Part shown: positions 29,125 to 40,769 of the stretch, in pieces
How positions within the stretch are numbered: position 1 is the stretch's first letter
Layout of the letters: each line of letters opens with the position of its first letter
From: Nitratireductor aquibiodomus NL21 = JCM 21793
Lineage (GTDB): Bacteria > Pseudomonadota > Alphaproteobacteria > Rhizobiales > Rhizobiaceae
NCBI RefSeq assembly: GCF_000615975.1
Contig: NZ_BAMP01000010.1
Span: 1-64,000, forward strand
Reading direction: 5' to 3'
Length of the DNA: 64,000 nt
Program-made: the position numbers and the translations under genes
The notes under the pieces: model-generated
Seen by the model: only the letters and a program-made list of their open reading frames with translations
Told to the model about the DNA's origin: nothing
The model's database searches: none

Positions 29125-29863
29125 CAGTTTCCCTCCATGCGGTTTTCGAACAGGGTCGAACGCCGGCCGCGCAGTACGATGTCGAACCTGTAGGCGCGTG
29201 CATCCATCGGCACCGCGGCCTCCATGTCGAGCGCGGCAATCAGACCCTCCACGGCTTGACGGTCTGGGATGGTGGAGACGATCGGGCAGCGCCAGATCAT
29301 CGGATCGCCCTCGAAATACATCTGTGTGATAAGGCGTTGGACGAAACCGTGTCCGAAAATGGAAAAATGAATGTGCGCGGGCCGCCAGTCATTGATGCCA
29401 TTCGGCCATGGATAGCTCCCGGCACGATGGTGCGAAAGAAATAGTGGCCCTCCGAATCGCTTATGGTGCGCCCGCATCCGCCGAAATTAGGGTCGAGTGG
29501 CGCCAGATAGCCATCTTTCCGGTGCCGGTAGCGACCGCCTGCATTGGCCTGCCAGAATTCCACGAGAACGTTGGGTACGGGCCGGGCGTTTTCGTCGAGC
29601 ACACGTCCGTATACGATGATCCGCGGGCCTATGGCACTTTCGCCGGGTGTGGCAAAGTTCACCGTCAGGTCATTGTCCAGTGCGCCGAGAATGCTGTGGC
29701 CGAAGACCGGGCCTGTCACCTCCGAAAGCGTGTGCGGAAAGGAGACCGGTGCCCGCCGCGGCGAGCGGGCAACGGATGTCTTGTAAAGCGGGGTCAGGGC
29801 AGGCGGATGCCAGCCGCGGTCTCGCTGGAAGAAGCATTCTGTATGGTGCTGTTCGTTCTTCAT
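29124..29863 (-). CDS. pcaH: Protocatechuate 3,4-dioxygenase beta subunit, frameshifted
   Basis: Iron-binding beta subunit. [37 protein letters not shown] and [16 protein letters not shown] carry the Tyr/His Fe(III) ligands in the expected order. The frame breaks near 29415: after FRTIVPGA the other frame continues [14 protein letters not shown]. One added base gives 246 residues, normal length. The start ATG 29863 overlaps the pcaC stop as ATGA. Confidence 0.92.
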
Positions 29864-30261
29864 GCCTCTCTCCCCTCCATCTCCGCCAGTGCCTGCTTGA
29901 CGATCTTGATAGCGTGATTGGCCGCCGGAACGCCGGCATAGATCGCTACATGCAGCATGGCTTCACGCAGATCTTCTGCGCTCGCGCCCGTGTTGGCGGT
30001 GGCGCGCACATGCAGGGCAAGTTCCTCGTCCTGTCCGAGCGCCGCCAGAAGTGCGATGGTCACCAAGGAGCGCTCGCGTTTGCTCCATTCGCTGCGTGAC
30101 CAGACATGGCCCCAGGCCGCTTCGGTGATCAGGTCCTGAAACGGTTCGTCGAAGGCTGTTTTGCGCGCTTCGGCCCCGTCCACCCAGGCATCGCCCAGAA
30201 CGCTGCGCCGGGTTTCCATCCCCTGCCGGTAGCGCTCGCTTTTTTCCCTGTCGGACATCAT
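29860..30261 (-). CDS. pcaC: 4-carboxymuconolactone decarboxylase
   Basis: 133 residues, AhpD-like fold. [34 protein letters not shown]-type N-terminus and [40 protein letters not shown] match PcaC, which decarboxylates 4-carboxymuconolactone to the enol-lactone. Short single-domain form, not fused to PcaD; no pcaD is seen here. It lies between pobA (15 bases upstream) and pcaH (overlap). Confidence 0.92.
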   Translation of the reverse strand: MMSDREKSERYRQGMETRRSVLGDAWVDGAEARKTAFDEPFQDLITEAAWGHVWSRSEWSKRERSLVTIALLAALGQDEELALHVRATANTGASAEDLREAMLHVAIYAGVPAANHAIKIVKQALAEMEGREA

Positions 30262-30276
30262 CGTCTCCCTCGGATA

Positions 30277-32461
<2,185 letters not shown>

Positions 32462-32470
32462 CGCCGGTCG

Positions 32471-33454
32471 CTACATCGCCTTCTTGGAAACCTCATGGGT
32501 GAAGGCGCCTTCCGGTTCTTTCGTGATCACAGGATCGGACCCGCCCTGCAGAAGCGTGTCCACGGTCTGCTTGTAGGCGGCTTCGTCGAGCGTGGCATCC
32601 TCACCCAGAAGTTTGGCGATTTCGCCCATCATGCGTGTCTGGTGCTTTTCGGTCTGGGCACCCGTCGCGTCATTGTCGAGAACGATCATGGCCGCTTCTT
32701 CCGGATTGTCCCGCGCCCACATCCAGCCTTTCATGGAGGCTTTCACGAAGCGCGCCATCCTGTCGACGAATTCGGGGTCCTGAAGCTTGTCTTCCAGCAC
32801 ATAGAGCCCGTCTTCCAGCGTGGCCACGCCCTCGTCGGTGTAGTTGAACACCACGATGTCGTCTTCGCTCAGCCCGGCATCGATCACCTGCCAGTATTCA
32901 TTGTAGGTCATGGCGGTGATGCAGTCGGCCTGCTTCTGCAAAAGCGGGTCGACATTGAAGCCGATCTTCTGGATCGTCACGCCATTCTCGGACCCGTCGC
33001 GCGGCAGGTCTAGCTTCGACAGCCAGCTATAGAGCGGATATTCATTGCCGAAGAACCAGGTACCGAGCGTTTTGCCCTTGAAGTCTTCCGGGCTCTCGAT
33101 GCCGGTCTCCTTGCGACAGACCATGGTGAGGCCCGAGCGGGCGAAGGGCTGGGCGATGTTGACCACCGGCACGCCCTTTTCGCGCGCGGCGAGCGCTGAC
33201 GGGAGCCAGTCCACCATCACATCCGCGCCGCCGCCGGCCAGCACCTGAACGGGCGCGATGTCCGGACCGCCGGGCTTGATCTCGACATTGAGGTCTTCTT
33301 CTTCGTAGAAACCCTGATCCTTGGCGACGTAGTAGCCGGCGAACTGCGCCTGCGTCACCCATTTGAGCTGCAGGGTCACGTCGTCGGCTGCAAGAGCTTG
33401 CGAAGCGGCGAGCATCAGCGCGCCGGAAAATAGGCCTGTGACTGCGTGTTTCAT
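32471..33454 (-). CDS. ABC transporter substrate-binding protein, NMT1/THI5-like (pyrimidine operon)
   Basis: 327 residues. The signal peptide MKHAVTGLFSGALMLAASQALA is followed by an NMT1/THI5 domain: LQLKWVTQAQFAGYYVAKDQGFYEEE and GGGADVMVDWLPSALAAREKG. ATG 33454 follows GAGGGAAGCG. It is the last gene of the operon containing dihydropyrimidinase and carbamoyl-beta-alanine hydrolase. It therefore probably binds a pyrimidine base or reduced derivative rather than thiamine precursor, although the family also serves hydroxymethylpyrimidine. Confidence 0.85.
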   Translation of the reverse strand: MKHAVTGLFSGALMLAASQALAADDVTLQLKWVTQAQFAGYYVAKDQGFYEEEDLNVEIKPGGPDIAPVQVLAGGGADVMVDWLPSALAAREKGVPVVNIAQPFARSGLTMVCRKETGIESPEDFKGKTLGTWFFGNEYPLYSWLSKLDLPRDGSENGVTIQKIGFNVDPLLQKQADCITAMTYNEYWQVIDAGLSEDDIVVFNYTDEGVATLEDGLYVLEDKLQDPEFVDRMARFVKASMKGWMWARDNPEEAAMIVLDNDATGAQTEKHQTRMMGEIAKLLGEDATLDEAAYKQTVDTLLQGGSDPVITKEPEGAFTHEVSKKAM

Positions 33455-33497
33455 TTCGCTTCCCTCTTTGATTGGGCCGTTCTCCTCACGGCCGTGA

Positions 33498-34358
33498 TTA
33501 TCCACTCCTGATGGATGGATGCCAGAATGTGACGGCGCGCTCCAGAAGCGCAACCGCACCGTAGAAGAGCGAGCCGGCGAGTGCGGCAATCGCAATCTCG
33601 GCCCACACCATGTCGATGTTCATGCGCCCCACCTCGGTGGAAATGCGGAACCCCATGCCCACAATCGGCGTGCCGAAGAATTCGGCAACGATCGCTCCGA
33701 TCAGCGCCAGCGTGGAGTTGATTTTCAGCGCATTGAAAATGAAGGGGGCTGCTGCCGGCAGGCGCAGCTTGAAGAGCGTCTGCCAGTAGGACGATGCATA
33801 GGTGCGCATCAGGTCGCGGTCGATGGCGGACGAGGCGGTCAGCCCCTGCACGGTGTTCACCAGCATGGGAAAGAAGGTCATGATGATGACGACAGCGGCC
33901 TTGGACGGCCAGTCGAAGCCGAACCACATGACCATGATGGGTGCGACGCCGATGATCGGCAGTGCGGAAACGAAATTGCCAAGCGGTAGGAGCCCGCGCT
34001 GCAGGAAGGGTGAGCGGTCGATGGCGATAGCCGTCAGGAAGCCCGCGCCGCAGCCGATGGCGTAGCCGATCAGCACCGCTTTCAGGAAGGTCTGCTGAAA
34101 ATCCGCCCACAGGGTTGGAACGGACGAGACCAGCCGCGCCCATATGGCGCTCGGCGGTGTCAGAAGCACGGGCGAGATGTTGAAGCCACGCACCAGCCCT
34201 TCCCAGACCACCAGAAGCGTGATGCCGAAAATGGCCGGGATCAGAATGCCGAGCGCGCGTTTGGCTGGCGCCGAGCGCGGGTTCAGCTTTGCAAGCCACT
34301 CATTGAGCGCCCACGCCGCCGCCCAGAAAAGAAGTGCTCCGGTCAACGCCCAGTTCAT
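33498..34358 (-). CDS. ABC transporter permease (pyrimidine-type importer), subunit 2
   Basis: 286 residues, BPD_transp_1 permease of the SsuC/ThiX kind. Membrane segments include IFGITLLVVWEGLVRGF, AIGCGAGFLTAIAID and ALAGSLFYGAVALLE; the ATPase-contact loop is MRTYASSYWQTLFKLRLPAAAPFIF. ATG 34358 overlaps the stop of the other permease gene as ATGA. Intact. Confidence 0.87.
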   Translation of the reverse strand: MNWALTGALLFWAAAWALNEWLAKLNPRSAPAKRALGILIPAIFGITLLVVWEGLVRGFNISPVLLTPPSAIWARLVSSVPTLWADFQQTFLKAVLIGYAIGCGAGFLTAIAIDRSPFLQRGLLPLGNFVSALPIIGVAPIMVMWFGFDWPSKAAVVIIMTFFPMLVNTVQGLTASSAIDRDLMRTYASSYWQTLFKLRLPAAAPFIFNALKINSTLALIGAIVAEFFGTPIVGMGFRISTEVGRMNIDMVWAEIAIAALAGSLFYGAVALLERAVTFWHPSIRSG

Positions 34359-35280
34359 GGCTTTTCTCCCATCCGCGCCATAACCATGCGCTGGCCGATG
34401 CCAACCACGCCCACCAGAATGGCGGCGAGGGCGGCAGCCATGAAAAGGGCGGACCAGATCTGCACCGTCTGGCCGTAATAGGAGCCGGCCAGAAGCCGCG
34501 CGCCGAGACCCGAAACCGCCCCTGTCGGCAGTTCGCCGACAATCGCGCCGACAAGGCTGATCGCCACCGCCACCTTCATGGAGGTGAAGAGATAGGGAAG
34601 GGCGGCCGGCCAGCGCAGTTTCCAGAAGGTCTGTGCGCCGCTGGCATTGTAGGTCCGCATCAGATCGAGCTGGAAGGCTTCCGGGCTGCGGAAGCCTTTC
34701 ACCATGCCCACGACGACGGGAAAGAACGAAAGATAGGTGGAGATCAGCGCTTTGGGCAGAAGGCCCGACAGGCCGATGGCGTTCAGCACCACGATAATCA
34801 TCGGCGCGACTGCCAGGATCGGGATTGTCTGGCTGGCGATCACCCACGGCATGACGGATTTGTCCATCGCCCTATTGTGCACGATGCCAACGGCAAGCAG
34901 CACGCCAAGCGCGGTGCCGATCACGAAACCGAGCAGGGTGGAGGAGAGGGTGATCCAGGCGTGGTAGAACAGGTTACGCTTGGATGTGAGCCGGGTTCCG
35001 ACCGTGGTTTTCCAGATTTCCGCCACCACCTGATGCGGCGAGGGCAGCACGGGCCGCTCCTGCGCCATCGTATCGCGCACCAGATCGGCGGCTGTCCATT
35101 CCGTCCCCGCCCGCTCATAGGCGTCGATCTGCATGGGGCGTTGAGATGCACGGTGAAGGCGTACCAGATCAGGAGAATGACGCCGAGCACGATCAGGATC
35201 GGCAGCGTCTTGCCTTCCACCGCCCGGCGGAAGACGGGCGTTGTGGTGCGGGTCGGGGCTGTGTCCGTCGCCGCCGTCAT
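34355..35280 (-). CDS. ABC transporter permease (pyrimidine-type importer), subunit 1, frameshifted
   Basis: SsuC/ThiX-type permease. The N-terminus MTAATDTAPTRTTTPVFRRA with a membrane helix (LPILIVLGVILLIWYAF) is in one frame from ATG 35280. Near 35136 the frame breaks (TVHLNAP then MQIDAYERAGTEW one base away), and the core domain with MRTYNASGAQTFWKLRWPAALPYLF follows. One added base yields 308 residues. It is paired with the next permease by ATGA overlap. Confidence 0.85.
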
Positions 35281-35306
35281 AGTTTCACCTGCTGGGCGGG
35301 GTGCTG

Positions 35307-35420
35307 CCCCTCATCCGCCTGCCGGCACCTTCTCCCCGCACGCGGGGAGAAGGACGAAGCGGCGACGTCTATGCCTCCTTCTCCCCGTATGTGGGGAGAA
35401 GGTGAGGATGAGGGGCGGGC
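35307..35420. repeat. Rhizobial intergenic palindromic repeat, copy B (double hairpin)
   Basis: Opens CCCTCATCCGCCTGCCGGCA, then hairpin CTTCTCCCCGC-AC-GCGGGGAGAAG, a 25-base spacer, a second hairpin CTTCTCCCC-GTAT-GGGGAGAAG-like stem and GATGAGGGGCGGGC. It lies inside the pyrimidine operon, between the ATPase gene and the first permease gene, so it may process or partially stop the operon mRNA. Confidence 0.75.
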
Positions 35421-35439
35421 GCAAACGGCAATCATTGGC

Positions 35440-36264
35440 TCAATCATCGCCATGCCCCGCACGCAGGCCCTCGCGCACCCGGTGCGCGATTTCAAGAAAC
35501 TCCGGCGATTCTCGAATGTCGAGCGGCCTTTCCTTCGGCAATGGCGACACGATCACATCGGTCACGCGGCCGGGCCGCGGCGACATGACGATGATGCGCG
35601 TCGAAAGATAAACCGCCTCCGGTATCGAGTGTGTCACGAAGCCGATGGTTTTGCCGGTGCGGGCCCAAAGGTCGAGCAATTGCTCGTTCAGATGGTCGCG
35701 CACGATTTCGTCGAGCGCGCCGAACGGCTCGTCCATCAGAAGGAGATCGGCGTCGAAGGCCAGCGCGCGGGCAATCGAGGCGCGTTGCTGCATGCCGCCC
35801 GAAAGCTGCCAGGGAAACTTTTTCTCGAAGCCGGCAAGGTTCACGAGATCGAGCGTGCGGTGCACGCGCTCTTTCTGCTCCGCCTTCGAATAGCCCATGA
35901 TTTCCAGCGGCAGGGCGACATTCTGCTCGATGGTGCGCCAGGGAAAGAGCCCGGCCGCCTGAAACACATAGCCATAGGCCCGCTTGCGGCGCGCCTCTTC
36001 CGGCGTCAATCCGTTGACGAGGATTTCGCCGGCGGTGGGCTGCTCCAGATCGGCGATCACGCGCAAAAACGTGGTCTTGCCGCAGCCCGATGGGCCGATG
36101 AAGGAGACAAACTCGCCCTTGTTGATGGTGAGATCCACATCGGCGAGCGCGCGCACCGGCCCGTCATTGGTCTCGAAGGTGAGGCCGAGCCCCTTCGCTT
36201 CCACGACGGGCTGGCTGGTTTGAGGGGAGGACGCTTCCTGGCGGATGGCTGGGTTGGCGTTCAC
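35440..36264 (-). CDS. ABC transporter ATP-binding protein (pyrimidine-type importer)
   Basis: 274 residues, SsuB/TauB/ThiZ-type ATPase. Walker A GPSGCGKTT, Q-loop VFQAAGLFPW, signature LSGGMQQRA, Walker B LLLMDEP, H-loop THSIPEA. GTG 36264 is preferred because GGGAG precedes it and because it clears the upstream hydA stop by 14 bases; an ATG 78 bases further upstream would overlap hydA. It energises the two permeases and NMT1-like binding protein that follow. Confidence 0.86.
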   Translation of the reverse strand: MNANPAIRQEASSPQTSQPVVEAKGLGLTFETNDGPVRALADVDLTINKGEFVSFIGPSGCGKTTFLRVIADLEQPTAGEILVNGLTPEEARRKRAYGYVFQAAGLFPWRTIEQNVALPLEIMGYSKAEQKERVHRTLDLVNLAGFEKKFPWQLSGGMQQRASIARALAFDADLLLMDEPFGALDEIVRDHLNEQLLDLWARTGKTIGFVTHSIPEAVYLSTRIIVMSPRPGRVTDVIVSPLPKERPLDIRESPEFLEIAHRVREGLRAGHGDD

Positions 36265-36278
36265 TGGATCGTTTCTCC

Positions 36279-37730
36279 CTATACCCCGCTCGCCGGAATG
36301 CCCGTTCGCTCCACCTTGCGGGGCGCGGTCACTTCCTTCCATTGCGACAGCGCCCTGTTCACCGCCATGTGCGGCTTGCGCGCCACGAATTTTCCGTGGC
36401 CCGGCTTCGCTTTGACCACGCCGTCCTCGACCACGATCTCACCGCGCGACAGCACTGACTTCGGCAGGCCCTTCACCTCGATGCCCTCGAACACATTGTA
36501 GTCGATGGCCGACTGCTGGCTCTTGGCCGAAATCGTCTTCGTGGCTTCCGGATCCCAGATCACGATGTCCGCATCGGCGCCCTCAACGATGGCGCCCTTC
36601 TGCGGGTACATATTGAGGATTTTCGCGATGTTGGTGGAGGTGACGGCGACGAATTCGTTCATCGTCAACCGCCCGGTGTTGACCCCATAGGTCCACAACA
36701 CCGGCATGCGGTCCTCAAGCCCGCCGGTTCCATTGGGGATTTTTGTGAAATCGCCTACGCCATAGCGTTTCTGGTCCGTCGTGAAGGCGCAATGGTCGGT
36801 GGCCACCACCTGCAGCGATCCCGCCTGCAGGCCCGCCCACAGCGAATCCTGATGCTGCTTGTTGCGGAAGGGCGGGCTCATCACGCGGCGTGCCGCATGG
36901 TCCCAGTCGGCATTGGCATATTCGCTTTCGTCCAGAACCAGATGCTGGATCAGCGGTTCACCGTATACGCGCATGCCCTTCTGCCGCGCCCGGCGGATCG
37001 CCTCGTGGCTCTGCTCGCAGGATGTGTGCACCACATAGAGCGGCGTGCCTGCCATGTCGGCGATCATGATGGCGCGGTTGGTGGCCTCGCCCTCCACCTC
37101 CGGCGGGCGCGAATAGGCGTGCGCCTCCGGCCCATTGTTGCCTTCCTCCAGAAGCTTTGCCTGAAGCTGCGCGACCACATCGCCGTTTTCGGCGTGCACA
37201 AGTGGCAGCGCGCCAAGCTCGGCGCAGCGCTGGAACGACGAATACATTTCGTCATCGTCCACCATCAGCGCGCCCTTGTAGGCCATGAAATGCTTGAAGG
37301 AGGTGATGCCCTTTTCCACCACCTCAGGCATCTCGTTGAACACCTGCTCGCTCCACCAGGTGATGGCCATGTGGAAGGAATAGTCGCAGGTCGCCCGGGT
37401 CGACTTGTTGTCCCACATCTGGATGGCTTCCAGCAGGGATTGGCCGGGCGAGGGCAGGCAGAAATCCACCACCATGGTGGTGCCGCCGGAAACGGCAGCG
37501 CGGGTTCCGCTTTCGAAATCGTCGCTCGAATAGGTGCCCATGAAGGGCATTTCCAGATGGGTGTGCGGGTCGATCCCGCCCGGCATCACATAGCAGCCGG
37601 TGGCGTCGATCTCATGATCGCCGTGAAGATCGTGGCCGATCGCCACGATCTTGTCGTGCTGTACGAGAATGTCGGCCTTCCACGTCCGGTCGGCCGTGAC
37701 GATGGTTCCGTTTCTGATGACCTTGGACAT
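36279..37730 (-). CDS. hydA: Dihydropyrimidinase
   Basis: 483 residues. Opens dihydrouracil to N-carbamoyl-beta-alanine. Amidohydrolase landmarks: DPHTHLEMPF (metal HxH), the likely carbamylated Lys in ITSFKHFMAYKGAL, LPLVHAENGD, YVVHTSCEQSHEAI and TDHCAFTTDQK. It acts directly after PreTA in the reductive pathway. It stands 51 bases after the carbamoylase gene in the same operon. Intact and of normal length. Confidence 0.94.
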   Translation of the reverse strand: MSKVIRNGTIVTADRTWKADILVQHDKIVAIGHDLHGDHEIDATGCYVMPGGIDPHTHLEMPFMGTYSSDDFESGTRAAVSGGTTMVVDFCLPSPGQSLLEAIQMWDNKSTRATCDYSFHMAITWWSEQVFNEMPEVVEKGITSFKHFMAYKGALMVDDDEMYSSFQRCAELGALPLVHAENGDVVAQLQAKLLEEGNNGPEAHAYSRPPEVEGEATNRAIMIADMAGTPLYVVHTSCEQSHEAIRRARQKGMRVYGEPLIQHLVLDESEYANADWDHAARRVMSPPFRNKQHQDSLWAGLQAGSLQVVATDHCAFTTDQKRYGVGDFTKIPNGTGGLEDRMPVLWTYGVNTGRLTMNEFVAVTSTNIAKILNMYPQKGAIVEGADADIVIWDPEATKTISAKSQQSAIDYNVFEGIEVKGLPKSVLSRGEIVVEDGVVKAKPGHGKFVARKPHMAVNRALSQWKEVTAPRKVERTGIPASGV

Positions 37731-37781
37731 GAGTTTCCCCTCTTATTGTGTTGTCCTCGGCGGATTTGGGGGATCGTCAGA

Positions 37782-39032
37782 TCATTCGACGATCTCCGCC
37801 GTTTCCACCACGGCATGGAAAAGAACGTCCGCACCCGCTTGCGCCCACTCCTTCGTGATCTCTTCCGCCTCATTGTGCGAAAGCCCGTCGACGCAGGGGC
37901 ACATCACCATGGCGGTCGGCGCCACCTGATTGATCCAGCAGGCGTCGTGTCCGGCGCCCGAAACGATGTCGCGATGCGAATAGCCAAGCCGTTCGGCGGC
38001 GTCGCGGATCGCCTTCACGCAGCCTTCGTCGAAGGTGACCGGGGCGAAATGGCCGACCGGCTCGATCTCGAATTTGATGTCGAGCGCGTCGCAGATCGTC
38101 TCGATGCCCGCCTCGATCTTCGCGCGCATTTTGTTCAGCGTCTTCTCGTCAGGCGAGCGGATGTCGACGGTAAACACCGTCTTGCCCGGAATGACGTTGC
38201 GGGAATTGGGGTAGACCTCCACATGGCCGATGGCGCCCACGGCGTTTGGCTGGTGGTCCATCGCCACTTCATGCACCAGCTCCGTCACCCGCGCCATGCC
38301 GAGCCCGGCATTGCGGCGCTTGGGCATCGGTGTCGAGCCGGTGTGGCTGTCCTTGCCGGTCAGCGTCACCTGCAGCCACCAAAGCCCTTGGCCATGGGTG
38401 ACGACGCCGATATCGACGAATTCGTCTTCAAGGATCGGGCCCTGCTCGATGTGCAGTTCGAAGAAGGCCTTCATCTTGCGCTGGCCGACGGGCTCGTCGC
38501 CCTTCCAGCCGATGCGCTCCAGCTCGTCGCAAAAGCGCTTGCCTTCCGCATCGGTGCGGTCATAGGCCCAGTCGCGCTCATGTTCGCCGGCGAACACGCC
38601 CGACGCCAGCATGGCAGGCGCAAAGCGCGTGCCTTCCTCATTGGTCCAGTTGGTCACCACGATAGGGTGTCTGGTCTTGATACCGAGATCGTTCATCGAG
38701 CGGATGATTTCGAGCCCGCCCAGAACGCCGAGCACGCCGTCATACTTGCCGCCCGTCGGCTGGGTGTCGAGGTGGGAGCCCACATAGACGGGCAGGGCGT
38801 CCGGGTCTGTGCCCGCGCGTGTCGCGAACATGGTGCCCATTTCGTCCACGCCCATTTCGAGCCCGGCTTCCTCGCACCATTTCTGAAAGAGCTTTCGGCC
38901 TTCGCCGTCCTCGTCGGTCAGTGTCTGGCGGTTGTTGCCGCCGGCCACACCGGGCCCGATCTTCGCCATTTCCATGAGTGAATCCCAAAGGCGGTCGGCG
39001 TTGATCTTCAGGTTCTCGCCCGGTGCGGCCAT
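37782..39032 (-). CDS. Zn-dependent N-carbamoyl-beta-alanine amidohydrolase (M20 family)
   Basis: 416 residues, hydantoinase/carbamoylase branch of M20. Metal-binding and catalytic segments: VGSHLDTQPTGGKYDGVLG, NWTNEEGTRFAPAM, FFELHIEQGPILE, DSHTGSTPM and SGAGHDACWINQ. Context with dihydropyrimidinase and a beta-alanine-type transaminase makes beta-ureidopropionase the best reading: it releases CO2, ammonia and beta-alanine. Allantoate amidohydrolase is a sequence-similar alternative. Confidence 0.88.
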   Translation of the reverse strand: MAAPGENLKINADRLWDSLMEMAKIGPGVAGGNNRQTLTDEDGEGRKLFQKWCEEAGLEMGVDEMGTMFATRAGTDPDALPVYVGSHLDTQPTGGKYDGVLGVLGGLEIIRSMNDLGIKTRHPIVVTNWTNEEGTRFAPAMLASGVFAGEHERDWAYDRTDAEGKRFCDELERIGWKGDEPVGQRKMKAFFELHIEQGPILEDEFVDIGVVTHGQGLWWLQVTLTGKDSHTGSTPMPKRRNAGLGMARVTELVHEVAMDHQPNAVGAIGHVEVYPNSRNVIPGKTVFTVDIRSPDEKTLNKMRAKIEAGIETICDALDIKFEIEPVGHFAPVTFDEGCVKAIRDAAERLGYSHRDIVSGAGHDACWINQVAPTAMVMCPCVDGLSHNEAEEITKEWAQAGADVLFHAVVETAEIVE

Positions 39033-39045
39033 GTTGTGTTGTCCC

Positions 39046-39339
39046 TTACTTTAATTCCACTTCGACGAACGACATCGGTTTGTCGCCGCCATTGATGACA
39101 TTGTGCTCCACGCCCTCGTCGCGGCGGTAGGAGACACCCGCTTCAAGGTTGTTGTGCACGGTCTCGCCGCCCGGCATTTCCAGATGGAAGGCGCAGGGCG
39201 TGAGCGTGGTGATGACATAGTCCATGCCATGGCGATGCCAGCCGGTCTCCGCGCCCGGCGCGAAATCCCAGCGGGTCACGCGCACGCGCTCGTCGTCGAT
39301 CAGCACCTCATGGGTGGCCTTTTCGCGTTCGGTGGCCAT
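39046..39339 (-). CDS. Small cupin-domain protein in the pyrimidine operon
   Basis: 97 residues, a single cupin barrel: FAPGAETGWHRHGMDYVITTL with metal-type His residues and VSYRRDEGVEHNVINGG. ATG 39339 is preferred; a TTG three codons earlier would overlap the transaminase gene. Placed between transaminase and carbamoylase. Function unknown; it could bind a pathway intermediate or protect against a reactive aldehyde, but that is speculation. Confidence 0.75.
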   Translation of the reverse strand: MATEREKATHEVLIDDERVRVTRWDFAPGAETGWHRHGMDYVITTLTPCAFHLEMPGGETVHNNLEAGVSYRRDEGVEHNVINGGDKPMSFVEVELK

Positions 39340-39340
39340 C

Positions 39341-40669
39341 TCAGTCAATCATCCTCAAAACGTCGCGCAGATTGTCGATCAGTTCGTCGATCTGGCCGCG
39401 GGAGATGATAAGCGGCGGTGAAAGCGCGATGATGTCGCCCGTGGTGCGGATCAGGAAGCCGCGCTCATAGGCCTTGAGGAAGGCGGAGAAGGCGCGTTTG
39501 GTCGGTTCGCCGGGGATGCCCTCCAGCTCCACCGCGCCAACAAGGCCGATGTTGCGGATGTCGATCACATGCGGCTCGCCCTTGAGCGAATGCAGCGCAT
39601 CTGCCCAGTGGTCGGCAAGCTCCGAGGCCCGTGTGAGCAGCCCCTCTTCCTGATAGGTGTCGAGCGTCGCCAGACCCGCGGCACAGGCAATCGGATTGCC
39701 CGAATAGGTGTAGCCGTGGAAAAACTCGATCAGGTGCTCCGGCCCGTTCATGAAGGCGTCGTGGATTTCCTTCTTCACGAACACCGCGCCCATGGGGATG
39801 ACGCCGTTGGTCACGCCCTTGGCGGTGGTCATGATGTCTGGCACCACGCCGAAATAATCCGCCGCAAACGGCGTGCCGAGACGGCCGAAACCGGTGATGA
39901 CCTCATCGAAGATCAGCAGAATGCCGTGCTTGTCGCAGATATCGCGCAGGCGCTTCAGATAGCCCTTCGGAGGGATCAGGACACCCGTGGAACCGGCCAC
40001 CGGCTCGACGATCACCGCCGCCACCGTCGAGGCGTCGTGCAGTGTTACGATGCGCTCCAGCTCGTCGGCCAGGTCGCCGCCATGCTCGGGCTCGCCGCGC
40101 GTGAACGCGTTCTGGCCGGGCAGGTGCGTGTGCGGCATGTGGTCGACGCCTGTCAGAAGAGTGCCGAACATCTTGCGGTTGGCCACGATGCCGCCCACCG
40201 AGATGCCGCCGAAATTGACGCCGTGATAGCCGCGCTCGCGGCCGATCAGGCGGAAGCGGGAGCCGTCGCCCTTGGCACGGTGATAGGCAAGCGCGATCTT
40301 CAGAGCCGTATCGACGCTCTCCGAGCCGGAATTGGTGAAAAACACATGGTCCATGCCTTCCGGCGCAATCGCTGCCAGCCGGTTGGCGAATTCGAACGCG
40401 ATGGGGTGCCCCATCTGGAAGGCGGGCGCATAGTCGAGCTGTGCCGCCTGTTGCTGAATGGCCTCGGTGATCTTCGGCCGGCAGTGGCCGGCATTGACGC
40501 ACCATAAGCCCGCCGTGCCGTCCATGATCTTGCGGCCGTCCTCGGCCGTGAAGTGCATGTCCTTGGCGGCGACCAGCATGCGCGGCGTTTCCTTGAACTG
40601 CCGGTTCGCGGTGAACGGCATCCAGAACGCAGACAGATCGTTCGGCCTCTTGTTGAGCCTGTCGAGCAT
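39341..40669 (-). CDS. Beta-alanine (omega-amino acid)-pyruvate aminotransferase
   Basis: 442 residues, class III PLP transaminase. FTNSGSESVDTALKIAL, ERGYHGVNFGGISVGG, LLIFDEVITGFGRLG and the Schiff-base Lys in TTAKGVTNGVIPMGA. It would convert beta-alanine, the end product of pyrimidine reduction, to malonate semialdehyde. The start ATG 40669 (MLDRLNKRPNDLSAFWMPFT) follows GGGGAAGC. First gene of an eight-gene minus-strand operon whose promoter region carries a RutR-like site. Confidence 0.9.
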   Translation of the reverse strand: MLDRLNKRPNDLSAFWMPFTANRQFKETPRMLVAAKDMHFTAEDGRKIMDGTAGLWCVNAGHCRPKITEAIQQQAAQLDYAPAFQMGHPIAFEFANRLAAIAPEGMDHVFFTNSGSESVDTALKIALAYHRAKGDGSRFRLIGRERGYHGVNFGGISVGGIVANRKMFGTLLTGVDHMPHTHLPGQNAFTRGEPEHGGDLADELERIVTLHDASTVAAVIVEPVAGSTGVLIPPKGYLKRLRDICDKHGILLIFDEVITGFGRLGTPFAADYFGVVPDIMTTAKGVTNGVIPMGAVFVKKEIHDAFMNGPEHLIEFFHGYTYSGNPIACAAGLATLDTYQEEGLLTRASELADHWADALHSLKGEPHVIDIRNIGLVGAVELEGIPGEPTKRAFSAFLKAYERGFLIRTTGDIIALSPPLIISRGQIDELIDNLRDVLRMID

Positions 40670-40753
40670 GACCAAGCTTCCCCTGATTGTTGTTTCGCTC
40701 GGCTTGTCCCGGTCAATGCTTGGTGCTTTGCGCGAAGATATGCTACGCAATTT

Positions 40754-40769
40754 TTGACCGTTTGGACAA
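40754..40769. promoter_or_regulatory. Candidate RutR operator between the pyrimidine operon and its regulator
   Basis: TTGACCGTTTGGACAA matches the E. coli RutR consensus TTGACCAnnTGGTCAA at 12 of 14 defined positions. It lies 85 bases upstream of the transaminase start and 145 bases upstream of the divergent RutR-like gene, a fitting place to control both. Confidence 0.7.

Noticed and set aside
36792-38981. 729-codon frame on the plus strand opposite hydA and the carbamoylase gene
   Set aside because: Antisense shadow of two well-supported enzymes; His/Arg-rich low-complexity translation with no family match.
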